Part shown: positions 27,320 to 36,263 of the stretch, piece after piece
Position numbering within the stretch: the stretch's first letter is position 1
Layout of the letters: each line of letters opens with the position of its first letter
Assembly: GCA_021604545.1 (NCBI GenBank)
Contig: BQJE01000001.1
Location: 541,444 to 605,443, forward strand
Direction: 5' to 3'
DNA: 64,000 nucleotides
Source: Micavibrio sp.
Lineage (GTDB): Bacteria > Pseudomonadota > Alphaproteobacteria > Micavibrionales > Micavibrionaceae
Program-made: the position numbers and the translations under genes
The notes under the pieces: generated by a model
Told to the model about the DNA's origin: nothing
Databases searched by the model: none
What the model saw: the letters and a program-made list of their open reading frames with translations, nothing else

Positions 27320-28516
27320 ATGGAAAAGTTTATGGCCAGTTCAGCCAAAGTAGAAAAAAGACTAAGTTTCAGCGTTTTAATCGCCGCTGCCGGTCAGGGC
27401 ACGCGATGCAAAGGCACAGCGCCTAAACAGTACCGTATTTTAGCAGGAAAACCCTTGCTTCGCCATACGATAGAGGCGTTTTTGGAGATGGAAGAATTAG
27501 ACCAAATCAGGGTCATTATCGATCCAGAGCACGCAGAATTGTATCAGGAGGCAGTTAAAGGGCTTGATTTGCCTGATTTTGTGGCTGGAGGTATGGAAAG
27601 AAAAGATAGTATATACAATGGATTAAAAAGTTTTTCTAATCTAAAAAATGAAAATATTATTTTGATCCACGACGGTGCCAGACCGCTGGTTCAGGAGAAT
27701 GATATTAGAACCGTGGCGGAAGCACTGACCAATCACGAAGCCGTAAGTCTGGCCACGTCCGTTGCCGATACCCTTAAATATGGGCACACGGCAGAGCCTG
27801 TAGAGCGAAACGGCCTTTATGCCCTCCAAACCCCGCAAGGGTTTCACTATGGCACCATCAAAAAAGCCCATGAACAAGCAGGCCCTGATGGTCATTATAC
27901 GGATGATACAGGGCTTGTTTCGGCGCTTGGCATTGCTGTAAAACTGGTGCCTGGGCATAAAAGCAATTTTAAGATCACCACAGAGGACGACTGGGAGATG
28001 GCAGAAAAGCTGCTTCAACAAGATGAAACCCGCACCGGTATGGGCTTTGATGTTCATGCTTTTGCCGATGAGGCCGGCAGCAACGGTGTCAGGCTTTGTG
28101 GTGTTTCTATTCCTCACGACAAACCGCTAATGGGACATTCTGATGCTGATGTCGGTCTCCATGCCCTCACCGATGCGATATTGGGCAGTATTTCTGCCGG
28201 TGATATCGGCCAGCATTTTCCACCGAGCAATGATAATTACAAGGATATGGACAGCGCAATTTTTCTTGGCAAAGCCATCGAGCTGCTTGCTGCAAAAGGC
28301 GGCAGTGTTCTCAATCTGGATATTACCCTCATTTGTGAAGAGCCTAAAATCGGGTCACACAGAGAAGCGATGGAGCAAAGAATTGCCGAAATTGCCGAAA
28401 TTGACCCTGGTCGCGTCAGTGTCAAAGCCACGACATCCGAAAAGCTTGGCTTTACCGGCCGCGGTGAAGGTATCGCCGCGCAAGCGATTGCGACTGTGAG
28501 GTTGCCGCGTGAATAA
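27320..28516 (+). CDS. ispDF: Bifunctional IspD/IspF enzyme of the MEP isoprenoid pathway
   Basis: Two sequential-pathway activities in one 398-residue chain. Residues 1-235 are IspD, the CTP transferase on methylerythritol phosphate (VLIAAAGQGTRCKG, PKQYRIL, ILIHDGARPLV, LQTPQGF). From about 238 comes IspF, the cyclodiphosphate synthase (TGMGFDVHAF with metal ligands D and H, GHSDADVGLHALTDAILG, TTSEKLGFTGRGEGIA). The fusion is a hallmark of alphaproteobacteria and some epsilonproteobacteria. ATG 27320 is chosen (27332 is the alternative); earlier codons overlap the divergent ntrY. pgpA overlaps its stop by 8 bases. Confidence 0.95.
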   Translation: MEKFMASSAKVEKRLSFSVLIAAAGQGTRCKGTAPKQYRILAGKPLLRHTIEAFLEMEELDQIRVIIDPEHAELYQEAVKGLDLPDFVAGGMERKDSIYNGLKSFSNLKNENIILIHDGARPLVQENDIRTVAEALTNHEAVSLATSVADTLKYGHTAEPVERNGLYALQTPQGFHYGTIKKAHEQAGPDGHYTDDTGLVSALGIAVKLVPGHKSNFKITTEDDWEMAEKLLQQDETRTGMGFDVHAFADEAGSNGVRLCGVSIPHDKPLMGHSDADVGLHALTDAILGSISAGDIGQHFPPSNDNYKDMDSAIFLGKAIELLAAKGGSVLNLDITLICEEPKIGSHREAMEQRIAEIAEIDPGRVSVKATTSEKLGFTGRGEGIAAQAIATVRLPRE

Positions 28517-28994
28517 GAAGGACATCAGACAGCCCTATATCCTTCTGGCGACATGGTTTGGCTTTGGCTTTGTACCAAAGGCGCCGGGAACCTGGGGGAG
28601 CGCGATGGCCATCCCGCCGGGGTTGCTGTTGCTTATGCTCGGCGGTGTTCCCGTTCTTTTGATCGGTATTGTTATTATTACGGCACTGGGGTTTTGGGCG
28701 GCGAAGAAATTTGATGAAGCGTACGGAACGCACGATTCTAAAATGATTGTCATTGATGAGGTTGCCGGTCAATGGATTGCGCTAATTCCTGTTTTAACAG
28801 CAAGCGGCCTTAATCCTATTTTGACCCTTCTTGCTTTTGGGTTGTTTCGCCTGTTTGATATTACCAAGCCATGGCCTGCTTCACATTTCGACAAGAAAAT
28901 TGAAGGGCCGCTTGGTGTGATGGGCGATGATATTGTCGCCGGGATTATGGCGCTGCTTTGCCTCGAAGGGATCATCTATGTCGGACTTGTCTAA
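28509..28994 (+). CDS. pgpA: Phosphatidylglycerophosphatase A
   Basis: Dephosphorylates phosphatidylglycerophosphate to phosphatidylglycerol in the inner membrane. 161 residues starting at GTG, overlapping the ispDF stop. Conserved motifs are FGFVPKAPGTWGS, DEVAGQWIAL and FRLFDITKPWPA, with a final GVMGDDIVAGI; these carry the acidic metal ligands. Three to four hydrophobic segments are visible. It is in one rightward operon with ispDF and the cinA-like gene, a common alphaproteobacterial order. Confidence 0.93.
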   Translation: MNKKDIRQPYILLATWFGFGFVPKAPGTWGSAMAIPPGLLLLMLGGVPVLLIGIVIITALGFWAAKKFDEAYGTHDSKMIVIDEVAGQWIALIPVLTASGLNPILTLLAFGLFRLFDITKPWPASHFDKKIEGPLGVMGDDIVAGIMALLCLEGIIYVGLV

Positions 28995-29451
28995 AAAACT
29001 CTCAGCCCTGCTGCGGGATAAGAGCATGAAACTGGTGACAGCGGAATCCTGCACAGGTGGATTGGTAGCTGCATCGATAACAGAACTTCCCGGATCATCA
29101 GATGTGTTTGAGCGCGGATTTATCACCTATTCCAATGAAGCCAAAACAGATCTTTTGAACGTTCCCAAACAAATAATAACGGCGAATGGCGCGGTCAGCG
29201 CGCAGGTTGCCGAATCTATGGCCAAAGGGGCGCTTGATAATTCACAAGGGGATATCGCCATTTCCATTACCGGCATTGCCGGCCCCGATGGTGGCAGTGA
29301 CGAAAAACCGGTCGGAACAATTTACATCGGCTATACGATTAAAGGTGGTAAAACCGGAAACACCCATCATGTATTTGAAGGAAACCGTGATGATATCAGG
29401 CAGCAGAGCACTGAGGCCGCTTTGTCTCTTCTGATCGAGATACTTTCCTAG
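28978..29451 (+). CDS. pncC: CinA C-terminal domain protein, nicotinamide-nucleotide amidase
   Basis: 157 residues equal to the stand-alone CinA C-terminal (PncC) domain, which deamidates NMN in NAD salvage. Motifs are LVTAESCTGGLVAASITELPGSS (catalytic serine in ESCTGG), RGFITYSNEAKTDLL, AISITGIAGPDGGSDEKPVGT. The start at ATG 28978 gives the exact domain; the longer frame lies inside pgpA. It overlaps pgpA by 17 bases and meets the convergent GT9 gene with a 4-base overlap. Confidence 0.92.
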   Translation: MSDLSKKLSALLRDKSMKLVTAESCTGGLVAASITELPGSSDVFERGFITYSNEAKTDLLNVPKQIITANGAVSAQVAESMAKGALDNSQGDIAISITGIAGPDGGSDEKPVGTIYIGYTIKGGKTGNTHHVFEGNRDDIRQQSTEAALSLLIEILS

Positions 29452-30389
29452 CATAAAATTTCCTCTAGTGCTTTTGTTACCGCTTCTTGTGGAATTTTCT
29501 CCATGGAGGACACATCAAAATCTTCGGGTGTCAGAGCAATAACGTGTGGCGCGGTTGGTAAAAACTTGCGCCTGACTCCGTTACTGCGAAATAAAGTAAC
29601 CATTGGTGCGTTACCTGCCGCAATTAAATGACCGCCGCCACTGTCATTTGCAACCGCCGCTTTTAAGCGTCGCCCCAAAGCAATTGTCAAATAGGGGCTG
29701 CACAGATCAGGGATAAGCGCCTTGGGTAATTCCGCTCTCAGCCTATCTTTTAGCTCGGATTCCATTGGTCCAAGGAAGAAAACCGGCACCTTGCGCTTAC
29801 TCACGCAATGTTGGGCCAGCGTGATAAAATTTTCCAGCTTCCATTTCTTATGCACCTGCCCTGCACCGGGAACAAAACCTACATAATCACGACCAGGCGG
29901 TAACAATACTGTCGCTTCCTTATTCCATTTTTCGTCCGGTAAGGTGATAGGCTGCGGCTCTAACTCTAACCCGGTCGCCATCCGTCCCCATTCGAACATA
30001 TTATCGATGAGCCTATGATGTTTTTTGTGCGGCCGAGCACTGGAAAATAAATAGCGCGCTGCCGAGGAGATAAATCTCTTGTGTGCAATATGTTTTAGGA
30101 GCAGCGTTCTTTTGACACGCCGCTGTGTGTCGATAACAGAATCGAACTTTCTACAGTTTGTGACAGAGCGCCCGCCGGACCAGGTTAAAGTTTGCGGCGC
30201 AAGCTCAATAATCTCATCAATCAGAGGCTCTGCCAATTCCGACAAAACACCGGTATAAACGCTATTACGTTCGCACAGCCAAGTGAGGTGTAAATCCGGC
30301 AAAGCCTTCTTCAGGGCTGCAATAAAGGGCAAAAGAATGATCCCATCGCCGATCATTTCGCCTTCTGTGTAAATCAGCATGGTTTTCAT
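29448..30389 (-). CDS. Glycosyltransferase family 9 (heptosyltransferase-like)
   Basis: A 313-residue GT-B enzyme with GDGIILLPFIAALKKALP, VGFVPGAGQVHKKWKLENF and the donor-site ANDSGGGHLIAAGNAPMVTLF. GT9 members add heptose or other sugars to the LPS inner core. Unlike typical heptosyltransferases, the segment has NDSGGGH where NDSGxMH is usual. It is coupled by ATGA to the Coq10-like gene and inserted between cinA and that gene. It probably acts in LPS core assembly. Confidence 0.82.
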   Translation of the reverse strand: MKTMLIYTEGEMIGDGIILLPFIAALKKALPDLHLTWLCERNSVYTGVLSELAEPLIDEIIELAPQTLTWSGGRSVTNCRKFDSVIDTQRRVKRTLLLKHIAHKRFISSAARYLFSSARPHKKHHRLIDNMFEWGRMATGLELEPQPITLPDEKWNKEATVLLPPGRDYVGFVPGAGQVHKKWKLENFITLAQHCVSKRKVPVFFLGPMESELKDRLRAELPKALIPDLCSPYLTIALGRRLKAAVANDSGGGHLIAAGNAPMVTLFRSNGVRRKFLPTAPHVIALTPEDFDVSSMEKIPQEAVTKALEEILC

Positions 30390-30826
30390 GTTTGATCTCC
30401 ATACAAGTCTTTGGCGCGGGATTCAAAAGCAGAAACCATTTTTCGTAGCGCCTTTTCAAAGAAAACGCCGATGAGGTTTTGGAATATTTTGTTTTTAAAT
30501 TCAAAGTCCAGAAAGAAATCAATTGTGCAGGAGCCATCTGATTCAGGAGTGAATTTCCAGTGATTGGAAAGATGTTTCATTGGGCCCTTAATGTATTCAA
30601 CGTGAATTTCATCGGGTTTTGTTAGCGTAACTTTTGAGGTGAATTTTTCCTGCACCATTTTATAGCCAATGATAAGATCGGCATAAAATACATCGCCTTC
30701 TTGTTTTGTAATACGGCTTTTGAGGCACCAGGGCAGAAATTCCGGGTATTTTTCAACATCCGCCACCAAATCGAATAGCTGCTCCGGTGTGTAGGGAAGT
30801 ATCCGTTTTTCGTTATGGGTTGGCAT
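30386..30826 (-). CDS. Coq10/RatA-like START-domain protein
   Basis: 146 residues of the polyketide_cyc/START fold: EKRILPYTPEQLFDLVADVEKYPEFLPWCLKSRI, then a cupped beta sheet and a C-terminal helix (ALRKMVSAFESRAKDLYG). In alphaproteobacteria this protein lies beside lipA and is the homologue of ubiquinone-binding Coq10; the related RatA name refers to a claimed ribosome effect in E. coli. It lies 4 bp after lipA in a leftward operon. Confidence 0.9.
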   Translation of the reverse strand: MPTHNEKRILPYTPEQLFDLVADVEKYPEFLPWCLKSRITKQEGDVFYADLIIGYKMVQEKFTSKVTLTKPDEIHVEYIKGPMKHLSNHWKFTPESDGSCTIDFFLDFEFKNKIFQNLIGVFFEKALRKMVSAFESRAKDLYGDQT

Positions 30827-30830
30827 ACCC

Positions 30831-31796
30831 CTATTCCGCCGCCTGTTTGGTGAGCTGTTTTTCGCGAGCCTCTTTCAACTTTTTGAAATCCTCGCCGGCG
30901 TGATGGGAGGAACGGGTCAGTGGCGTTGCCGAAACCATCAAAAATCCTTTGCTGCGGGCCATTTTTTCGAGCGCCGCAAATTCATCGGGCGTCCAAAACC
31001 GATCGACCGGCGCGTGTTTCGGCGTTGGCTGGAGATATTGACCGATGGTCAGGAAATCAACGCCAGCGGCGCGTTGATCATCCATGACCTGTGCCACTTC
31101 TTCCTTGGTTTCACCAAGGCCAACCATCAGGCCGGATTTGGTGAATTGTTGCGGATCAACATCTTTAACGCGTTGTAACAGCCGAAGGCTGCGGAAATAA
31201 CGCGCGCCAGGACGAATGGTCGGGTACAGTCGCGGCACGGTCTCTAGATTATGGTTGAAGACATCGGGACGCGCATGGATGACACTATCAATCGCTGCCA
31301 TGTCGCCGCGAAAATCTCCGGGCAGGATTTCGACCGTTGTTCCCGGCGATTTCATACGGATCGCCTGAATGGTTTTGACGAAATGATCGGCGCCAGAATC
31401 ATTCAGATCGTCACGATCAACAGATGTCACCACGACATGTTTGAGGCCCATTTGAAGCACAGCAACGCCAACGCGCAGCGGCTCAAGCTTATCAAGCTCA
31501 TTCGGTTTGCCGGTTGCAACATTACAAAACGCGCAAGCCCTTGTGCACACTTCGCCCATAATCATAAACGTGGCGTGTTTTTGCTGCCAGCATTCACCTA
31601 TATTGGGGCAGCCTGCTTCCTCGCACACAGTTGTGAGCTTGTGTTTGCGGACGGTATCGCGGGTTTCTTGATACACTTTACCTTGCGGCGCTTTCACCCT
31701 GATCCATTCGGGTTTACGGCCAGCAGGGCGATCCGGATTTTTTTGCTTTTCCGGGTGACGCTTGGCTTTGTTGAGCAGTTCGGGGTTATAGGTCAT
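30831..31796 (-). CDS. lipA: Lipoyl synthase
   Basis: Radical-SAM enzyme that inserts two sulfurs into the octanoyl group on lipoyl domains, such as those of PdhB and PdhC in this window. The 321 residues hold the auxiliary-cluster cysteines ([13 protein letters not shown]), the radical-SAM CxxxCxxC ([13 protein letters not shown]) and the C-terminal serine in [13 protein letters not shown]. The ATG at 31794-31796 gives a normal N-terminus; the earlier frame adds only unconserved residues. Its start overlaps the end of the secreted orphan upstream by 11 bases. Placement near pdh genes fits its role. Confidence 0.95.
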   Translation of the reverse strand: MTYNPELLNKAKRHPEKQKNPDRPAGRKPEWIRVKAPQGKVYQETRDTVRKHKLTTVCEEAGCPNIGECWQQKHATFMIMGEVCTRACAFCNVATGKPNELDKLEPLRVGVAVLQMGLKHVVVTSVDRDDLNDSGADHFVKTIQAIRMKSPGTTVEILPGDFRGDMAAIDSVIHARPDVFNHNLETVPRLYPTIRPGARYFRSLRLLQRVKDVDPQQFTKSGLMVGLGETKEEVAQVMDDQRAAGVDFLTIGQYLQPTPKHAPVDRFWTPDEFAALEKMARSKGFLMVSATPLTRSSHHAGEDFKKLKEAREKQLTKQAAE

Positions 31797-32343
31797 GATC
31801 GATCTTAACAATCTCAGGTGTGCCATAAATAACATTCGTGTTACAGCTTGATTTTGGCCACTGGATAATCTCTTTATTTACAATCAAAAGATCTGTGCAA
31901 GTCGAAATTGATTGGTAGGAAAGTTTTACTTTATTACCATTCTGAGCTTCCTCATGTATAACACCATCCTGAAATACCTTATGTTTTACGGTCGCTTCTT
32001 GCCTGCTCTCAGCAATATCAATGCTGGAGATTTCCACTCTGGATTCTGAGTCTCTTATTTTGCGATAGCTTTCACCTGTTGTCTTAATCGCTTCTTCTTT
32101 GTTTATGTGCGTTACAATAGGCTCCTCCAGAACATTGACATTCATGGTTATGTTCAAAATTACATCCTCCGTCAGATGCTTTTTTAAGAAAGCCATATTT
32201 TTTTCTGCATCAACTGTTTTGCCAGTGGCAAGATCTGCTGATTGTTTATAAATATCCCGAATGCTTTGTTCGGTCAGTTCTGCGGCCATCGCGCTTGATG
32301 TTTGTAGAATTAAAAAAAGTGCCAGCAATACTAATCTCATCAT
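31786..32343 (-). CDS. Secreted or periplasmic protein of unknown function
   Basis: 185 residues. The N-terminus [22 protein letters not shown] is a clear signal peptide with a probable cleavage after AMA. The mature part ([10 protein letters not shown]...[19 protein letters not shown]...[28 protein letters not shown]) has the helix-then-strand pattern of small NTF2/SnoaL-like folds, but I recognise no family. The start is fixed by GGGA six bases upstream; the long upstream extension is unlikely. It ends inside the lipA start and probably shares its transcript. Confidence 0.7.
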   Translation of the reverse strand: MMRLVLLALFLILQTSSAMAAELTEQSIRDIYKQSADLATGKTVDAEKNMAFLKKHLTEDVILNITMNVNVLEEPIVTHINKEEAIKTTGESYRKIRDSESRVEISSIDIAESRQEATVKHKVFQDGVIHEEAQNGNKVKLSYQSISTCTDLLIVNKEIIQWPKSSCNTNVIYGTPEIVKIDHDL

Positions 32344-32559
32344 GTTTTCCCTTGTTGCCTCTTGCAAGCTATTGATTTCTATTGCTGATCCAGCTTCATC
32401 AGTTTGTTCCACGTTTTTTATGGTGGGTGCCCCCGCTCTGCTCCTTATCTTATATAAACGTTTTTGACCCAACCGCAACTATAGCACAAAAAGGATAATA
32501 ATCCTATGCGATAATTGCAGCCTGCTTACTGACAATATTTATTTATATTTCACAGATAT
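32344..32559. other. 216-bp gap between the two orphan genes downstream of lpdA
   Basis: No coding sequence or RNA gene is evident. On the reverse strand a TATAGT hexamer (in GTGCTATAGTTGC, near 32475-32482) could be the -10 box of a promoter for the secreted orphan and lipA, but no convincing -35 box accompanies it. A small GGAT-TATT-ATCC inverted repeat lies just upstream of it. Confidence 0.3.
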
Positions 32560-32880
32560 TTAGATTTGTGCTACAGGCTCAGCAGTAGAAACGCGCGCTC
32601 CGTCAGAAGTTTGAAAAAACTCGCCGATATTAATATTGCCTGAATTTAGTGTGCGCCTGATATCTTCTCGCAAGGCGATCATAGATTTCTCTGTTTCAGG
32701 CAACTCACTAATAGCAAAAACTCCCTGATAACCTAGATCTTTAATAGAAGGATTTCCCTCGTCTCTGGAAGGGGTTAGATAAGGAGCGCCAACCTGCACA
32801 AGATATGGATAACCAGCTTGCCTTGCAAAGTCGAATTTTTCAGGCATGTCCATTGTATTTGATATTTTACAGGTTTTCAT
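32560..32880 (-). CDS. Small cytoplasmic protein of unknown function
   Basis: 106 residues, no signal peptide or membrane segment. The start at ATG 32878-32880 has a strong AGGAG site six bases before it and a good promoter just upstream (32913-32940), so the gene is probably real and independently expressed. The sequence includes FDFARQAGYPYLVQVGAPYLTPSRDEG and LREDIRRTLNSGNINIGEFF. I recognise no domain. It lies between lpdA and the secreted orphan. Confidence 0.68.
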   Translation of the reverse strand: MKTCKISNTMDMPEKFDFARQAGYPYLVQVGAPYLTPSRDEGNPSIKDLGYQGVFAISELPETEKSMIALREDIRRTLNSGNINIGEFFQTSDGARVSTAEPVAQI

Positions 32881-32912
32881 TGTTTCTCCTTTATATATAG
32901 GGCTTTCCAATA

Positions 32913-32940
32913 ATAATACCCATAAAGTTAAATACGTCAA
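32913..32940 (-). promoter_or_regulatory. Sigma-70-like promoter for the small gene at 32560
   Basis: On the reverse strand TTGACG (32935-32940), a 16-base spacer and TATTAT (32913-32918). It starts immediately at the lpdA stop codon and lies 32 bases ahead of the ATG, with AGGAG between. It indicates that the orphan genes downstream of lpdA are not only read from the pdh transcript. Confidence 0.6.
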
Positions 32941-34350
32941 CTAGAAATGAATAACCTTCCCATACGCATCCAGCACGCTTTCGTGCATCATTTCGCTTAG
33001 GGTTGGATGCGGGAAGATGGTGTGCATGAGCTCGGCTTCGGTGGTCTCTAATGTTTTGGCCACAACGTAGCCCTGGATCATCTCCGTGACTTCGGCGCCG
33101 ATCATATGGGCGCCCAAAAGCTCCCCGGTTTTTTCATCAAAGATGGTTTTGACCAGCCCTTCTGCTTCGCCCATCGCAATCGCTTTGCCGTTGCCCATAA
33201 AGGGGAAGCGCCCGACTTTGACTTTGTGGCCAGCTTCCTTGGCCGCTTTTTCGGTGAGTCCCACGCTGGCGACTTGCGGTGTGCAATAAGTACAGCCCGG
33301 AATGTTTAACTTGTTCATTGGATGGACACCCTTTTGTCCTGTTTGTCCTGCTATCTTTTCGACACAGATGACGCCTTCATGGCTTGCCTTATGCGCCAGC
33401 CAGGGCGGGCCGGTGACATCGCCGATGGCATAGACGCCGGGCTCATTTGTGGCCAACCATTCATTGGTAATAATGTGGCCGCGATCGACTTTGACCTTGG
33501 TTTTTTCGAGGCCAATATTTTCGGTGTTGCCGACAATGCCGACCGCCATAATGACGTTATCGACGGTGATTTGTTCCTTCTTGCCAGCCTTCTCCACCGT
33601 AACCTTGACGTTGGTTTTGCCTTTGTCGAGCTTGGTGACCTGCGCGGACGTTATAATTTTCATACCCTGTTTTTCGAATTGTTTATGCGCGTGGGCGGAG
33701 ATTTCCTCGTCTTCCACGGGGAGAATACGGTCCATGACTTCGACCACTGTGACCTCAGCGCCCATCAGGCGGTAGAAGCTGGCGAATTCAATCCCGATCG
33801 CACCGGAACCGACCACCAATAAAGATTTCGGCATTTTATCCGGCACCATGGCCTCTTTATAGGTCCAGACCAGCTTGCCGTCGGATTCCAGCCCCGGCAG
33901 TTCGCGTGCCCGCGCACCGGTGGCGACAATGATGTTTTTAGCGGCAATGCCGTCAATTTTCTTACCGTCTTTTTCAACCGCGACTTTGCCGCCGCCCTGA
34001 AGATTGGCGAAGCCGTCAATCACGGTGACTTTGTTCTTTTTAAGAAGGTGCCCAATACCGCCGGAAAGCTGTTTGGCGACGCCACGAGAACGTTGAACTA
34101 TTTTCTTAAGATCAAATGATATATCTTTGATTTCAAACCCAAATTCGTCTACATGCTGGAGCAAATGATGGATCTCGCTGGAGCGGAGCAGCGCCTTGGT
34201 TGGAATGCAGCCCCAGTTAAGGCAGATGCCACCAAGATGCTGGTTTTCGACCAAAGCCACTTTCATACCAAGCTGCGAAGCGCGTATGGCCGCAACGTAG
34301 CCTCCCGGGCCGCCACCAATGACAATAAGATCGAAAGTTTTGGCGCTCAT
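32941..34350 (-). CDS. lpdA: Dihydrolipoyl dehydrogenase (E3)
   Basis: FAD flavoprotein that reoxidises the dihydrolipoyl groups of the pyruvate dehydrogenase complex with NAD. 469 residues: FAD motif VIGGGPGGYVAAIRA, redox disulfide GGICLNWGCIPTKALL, NAD motif VVGSGAIGIEFASFY, ATG box MAVGIVGNTEN and the catalytic HPTLSE at the C-terminus. Its ATG overlaps the stop of the SLOG-type gene by one base (TGATG), so translation is coupled. Last enzyme gene of the pdh operon. Confidence 0.96.
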   Translation of the reverse strand: MSAKTFDLIVIGGGPGGYVAAIRASQLGMKVALVENQHLGGICLNWGCIPTKALLRSSEIHHLLQHVDEFGFEIKDISFDLKKIVQRSRGVAKQLSGGIGHLLKKNKVTVIDGFANLQGGGKVAVEKDGKKIDGIAAKNIIVATGARARELPGLESDGKLVWTYKEAMVPDKMPKSLLVVGSGAIGIEFASFYRLMGAEVTVVEVMDRILPVEDEEISAHAHKQFEKQGMKIITSAQVTKLDKGKTNVKVTVEKAGKKEQITVDNVIMAVGIVGNTENIGLEKTKVKVDRGHIITNEWLATNEPGVYAIGDVTGPPWLAHKASHEGVICVEKIAGQTGQKGVHPMNKLNIPGCTYCTPQVASVGLTEKAAKEAGHKVKVGRFPFMGNGKAIAMGEAEGLVKTIFDEKTGELLGAHMIGAEVTEMIQGYVVAKTLETTEAELMHTIFPHPTLSEMMHESVLDAYGKVIHF

Positions 34351-34904
34351 CAGGTGTAGCCTCTATCGGTACGAATTTTAGCAACAGTGTGCTCCAGAAA
34401 TTCTTTTACCTCATTAATATCATCGGCACGAATAGGTGCGTCTGGAAATTTATCAAAAGCTTCCTCGGGCCCAAAAAGAATCATGGGCTTGTTAAAGGAA
34501 ATGGCCAATGAAACCTCATTTTTTGTACCATGGGATCCGGGCAGAAAAATGATGGCATGACTGGTCATGATATTCACATGATTGCGACTGTAAGGCATAG
34601 AATCGCCCTGCGCTTTGGTATCTAACGGAGTCAGGATGGGCAACTCAATAAAGTGATTGGGGTATTCCTCCCTGGCTAATAAAGCTCCATTATAATCAAC
34701 GGTCGGCACGATGCCTATACTTGTTCCTTCCCGATCTTTTACTTCTGTAAAGGCTCTGGCTACGGATTCCATGACACCTCCTCCAGCACCGGTCAGAAGA
34801 TGATAATCATGCTTTGCGATCATGCGCCCAATCGGCTCTGAGATATCCTTCCAAGGATTCTCATGTGACCCCATCACGCCAATAATTGGCTTTCTATCTA
34901 TCAT
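34350..34904 (-). CDS. SLOG/LOG-type nucleotide-binding protein in the pdh operon
   Basis: 184 residues with a Rossmann-like fold: IIGVMGSHENPW, LLTGAGGGVMESVARAF (GGGxM) and FLPGSHGTKNEVSLAIS, a variant of the PGGxGTxxE motif shared by LOG phosphoribohydrolases, DprA and TIGR00725-type proteins. The family binds nucleotides or nucleotide-derived ligands; some cleave N-glycosidic bonds. The glutamate is present but the second glycine of PGGxGT is serine. It lies 13 bp after pdhC and is coupled to lpdA by TGATG. Function here is unknown. Confidence 0.75.
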   Translation of the reverse strand: MIDRKPIIGVMGSHENPWKDISEPIGRMIAKHDYHLLTGAGGGVMESVARAFTEVKDREGTSIGIVPTVDYNGALLAREEYPNHFIELPILTPLDTKAQGDSMPYSRNHVNIMTSHAIIFLPGSHGTKNEVSLAISFNKPMILFGPEEAFDKFPDAPIRADDINEVKEFLEHTVAKIRTDRGYT

Positions 34905-34917
34905 TTCCTGTTCTCCC

Positions 34918-36171
34918 TTATACCAACATGTTTACAGGGTTTTCGATGTATTCTTTCAGTATTTGCAGAAACTCAGCGCCAACAGCGCCATCAACGGCTC
35001 TATGATCGGTAGAAAGCGTACAACTCATAACGGTTTTGATTTTGATCTCTCCATTATAGGCGACAGGTTGTTCACGCCCTGCCCCGACAGCCAGGATACA
35101 GGCTTGTGGCGGGTTGATAATGGCGGCAAACTCTTTAATTCCGAACATGCCGAGATTGGAAACGGTAAAGGTGCCACCCTGAAATTCTTCGGGCTTTAAT
35201 TTTCCTTCACGAGCGCGACCAGCGAGATCTTTCACTTCATCGGATATTTCGCGCATGCCTTTGTCATCAGCGCCTCTGACGATTGGTGTTATAAGTCCGT
35301 TCGGCGTTGAAACCGCGACAGAAATATCAGCCTGTTCATATTGCAAGATGGCCTTGTTGCTCCAGGAAACATTGGCGGCTGGGTAAGATTTGAGTGCCAT
35401 AGCGCAAGCTTTGATAATAAAGTCATTGACCGAAAGTTTGTATTTTCCGGCAGCTTTGTCGTTGACCTCTTTGCGTGTTTGCAAAAGATTGTCGATCTCG
35501 CAATCAATCGTGAGATAGAAATGTGGAACAGTTTGTTTGGATTCAACAAGACGTTGGGCCGTGATTTTCTTGATGTTGTTGTTAGGAATTTCTGTGTACT
35601 TTATGCCGAGAGCATCAACCATGGATTTTGTATCAATGGCTGGTACAGTGGTCGGAGAAGATGTTGGCGCTGTTGTTCCTGTCGGGGCACTCTCAACATC
35701 AGCCTTCACAATACGGCCATGTGGACCAGAGCCTTTGACGGCTGAAAGATCGATACCCTTTTCTGCGGCCAGTCTTCTGGCCAGTGGGGAGACAAATACA
35801 CGATTTCCTGATGGGGCTTGTGGCGTTGGCGTAGGTTTTTGTGGTGTAGGCATTACTTTTGGTGCCTCAGATTTTGAAGATGCAGGAGCTTTGGCAGGCT
35901 GCTGTGCGACAGCATCGGAAGCGCTCTCGCCCTCTTCCAGCAACACAGCAATAACTTCATTCACGGGAACGTTTTCCGTGCCTTCGGCGACAATGATTTT
36001 ACCAAGAACACCCTCATCAACCGCTTCAACCTCCATGGTCGCCTTGTCGGTTTCGATTTCGGCAATCACGTCGCCCGCTTCGACTTTATCACCCACAGCC
36101 TTATGCCATTTGGCCAAGTTCCCCTCGGTCATTGTTGGGGATAGCGCCGGCATTGTTATATTAATGGGCAT
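34918..36171 (-). CDS. pdhC: Pyruvate dehydrogenase E2, dihydrolipoamide acetyltransferase
   Basis: Core subunit moving acetyl groups from lipoamide to CoA. 417 residues: one N-terminal lipoyl domain (residues 1-76, lipoyl lysine in [11 protein letters not shown]), a proline/alanine linker, the E3/E1-binding domain (VSPLARRLAAEKGIDLSAVKGSGPHGRI) and the catalytic domain with STDHRAVDGA, where histidine and aspartate are catalytic. The ATG at 36171 is preferred because GAGGAGC lies just upstream. It is separated from pdhB by an opposite-strand gene, so it probably has its own promoter in the 36172-36263 gap or is read through that gene antisense. Confidence 0.96.
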   Translation of the reverse strand: MPINITMPALSPTMTEGNLAKWHKAVGDKVEAGDVIAEIETDKATMEVEAVDEGVLGKIIVAEGTENVPVNEVIAVLLEEGESASDAVAQQPAKAPASSKSEAPKVMPTPQKPTPTPQAPSGNRVFVSPLARRLAAEKGIDLSAVKGSGPHGRIVKADVESAPTGTTAPTSSPTTVPAIDTKSMVDALGIKYTEIPNNNIKKITAQRLVESKQTVPHFYLTIDCEIDNLLQTRKEVNDKAAGKYKLSVNDFIIKACAMALKSYPAANVSWSNKAILQYEQADISVAVSTPNGLITPIVRGADDKGMREISDEVKDLAGRAREGKLKPEEFQGGTFTVSNLGMFGIKEFAAIINPPQACILAVGAGREQPVAYNGEIKIKTVMSCTLSTDHRAVDGAVGAEFLQILKEYIENPVNMLV

Positions 36172-36263
36172 ATTGCTCCTCAAATCTGTATTTTCTGCTT
36201 GACGACTCTAATTTAATCTGTAAAAACACCTTTTTCATAAACTTAAACATCGCGGAGAATAAA

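Noticed and set aside
35537-36202. 221-residue forward open frame antisense to pdhC
   Set aside because: Mirror of the lipoyl and linker coding region; the same shadow pattern recurs opposite the pdhB lipoyl domain.
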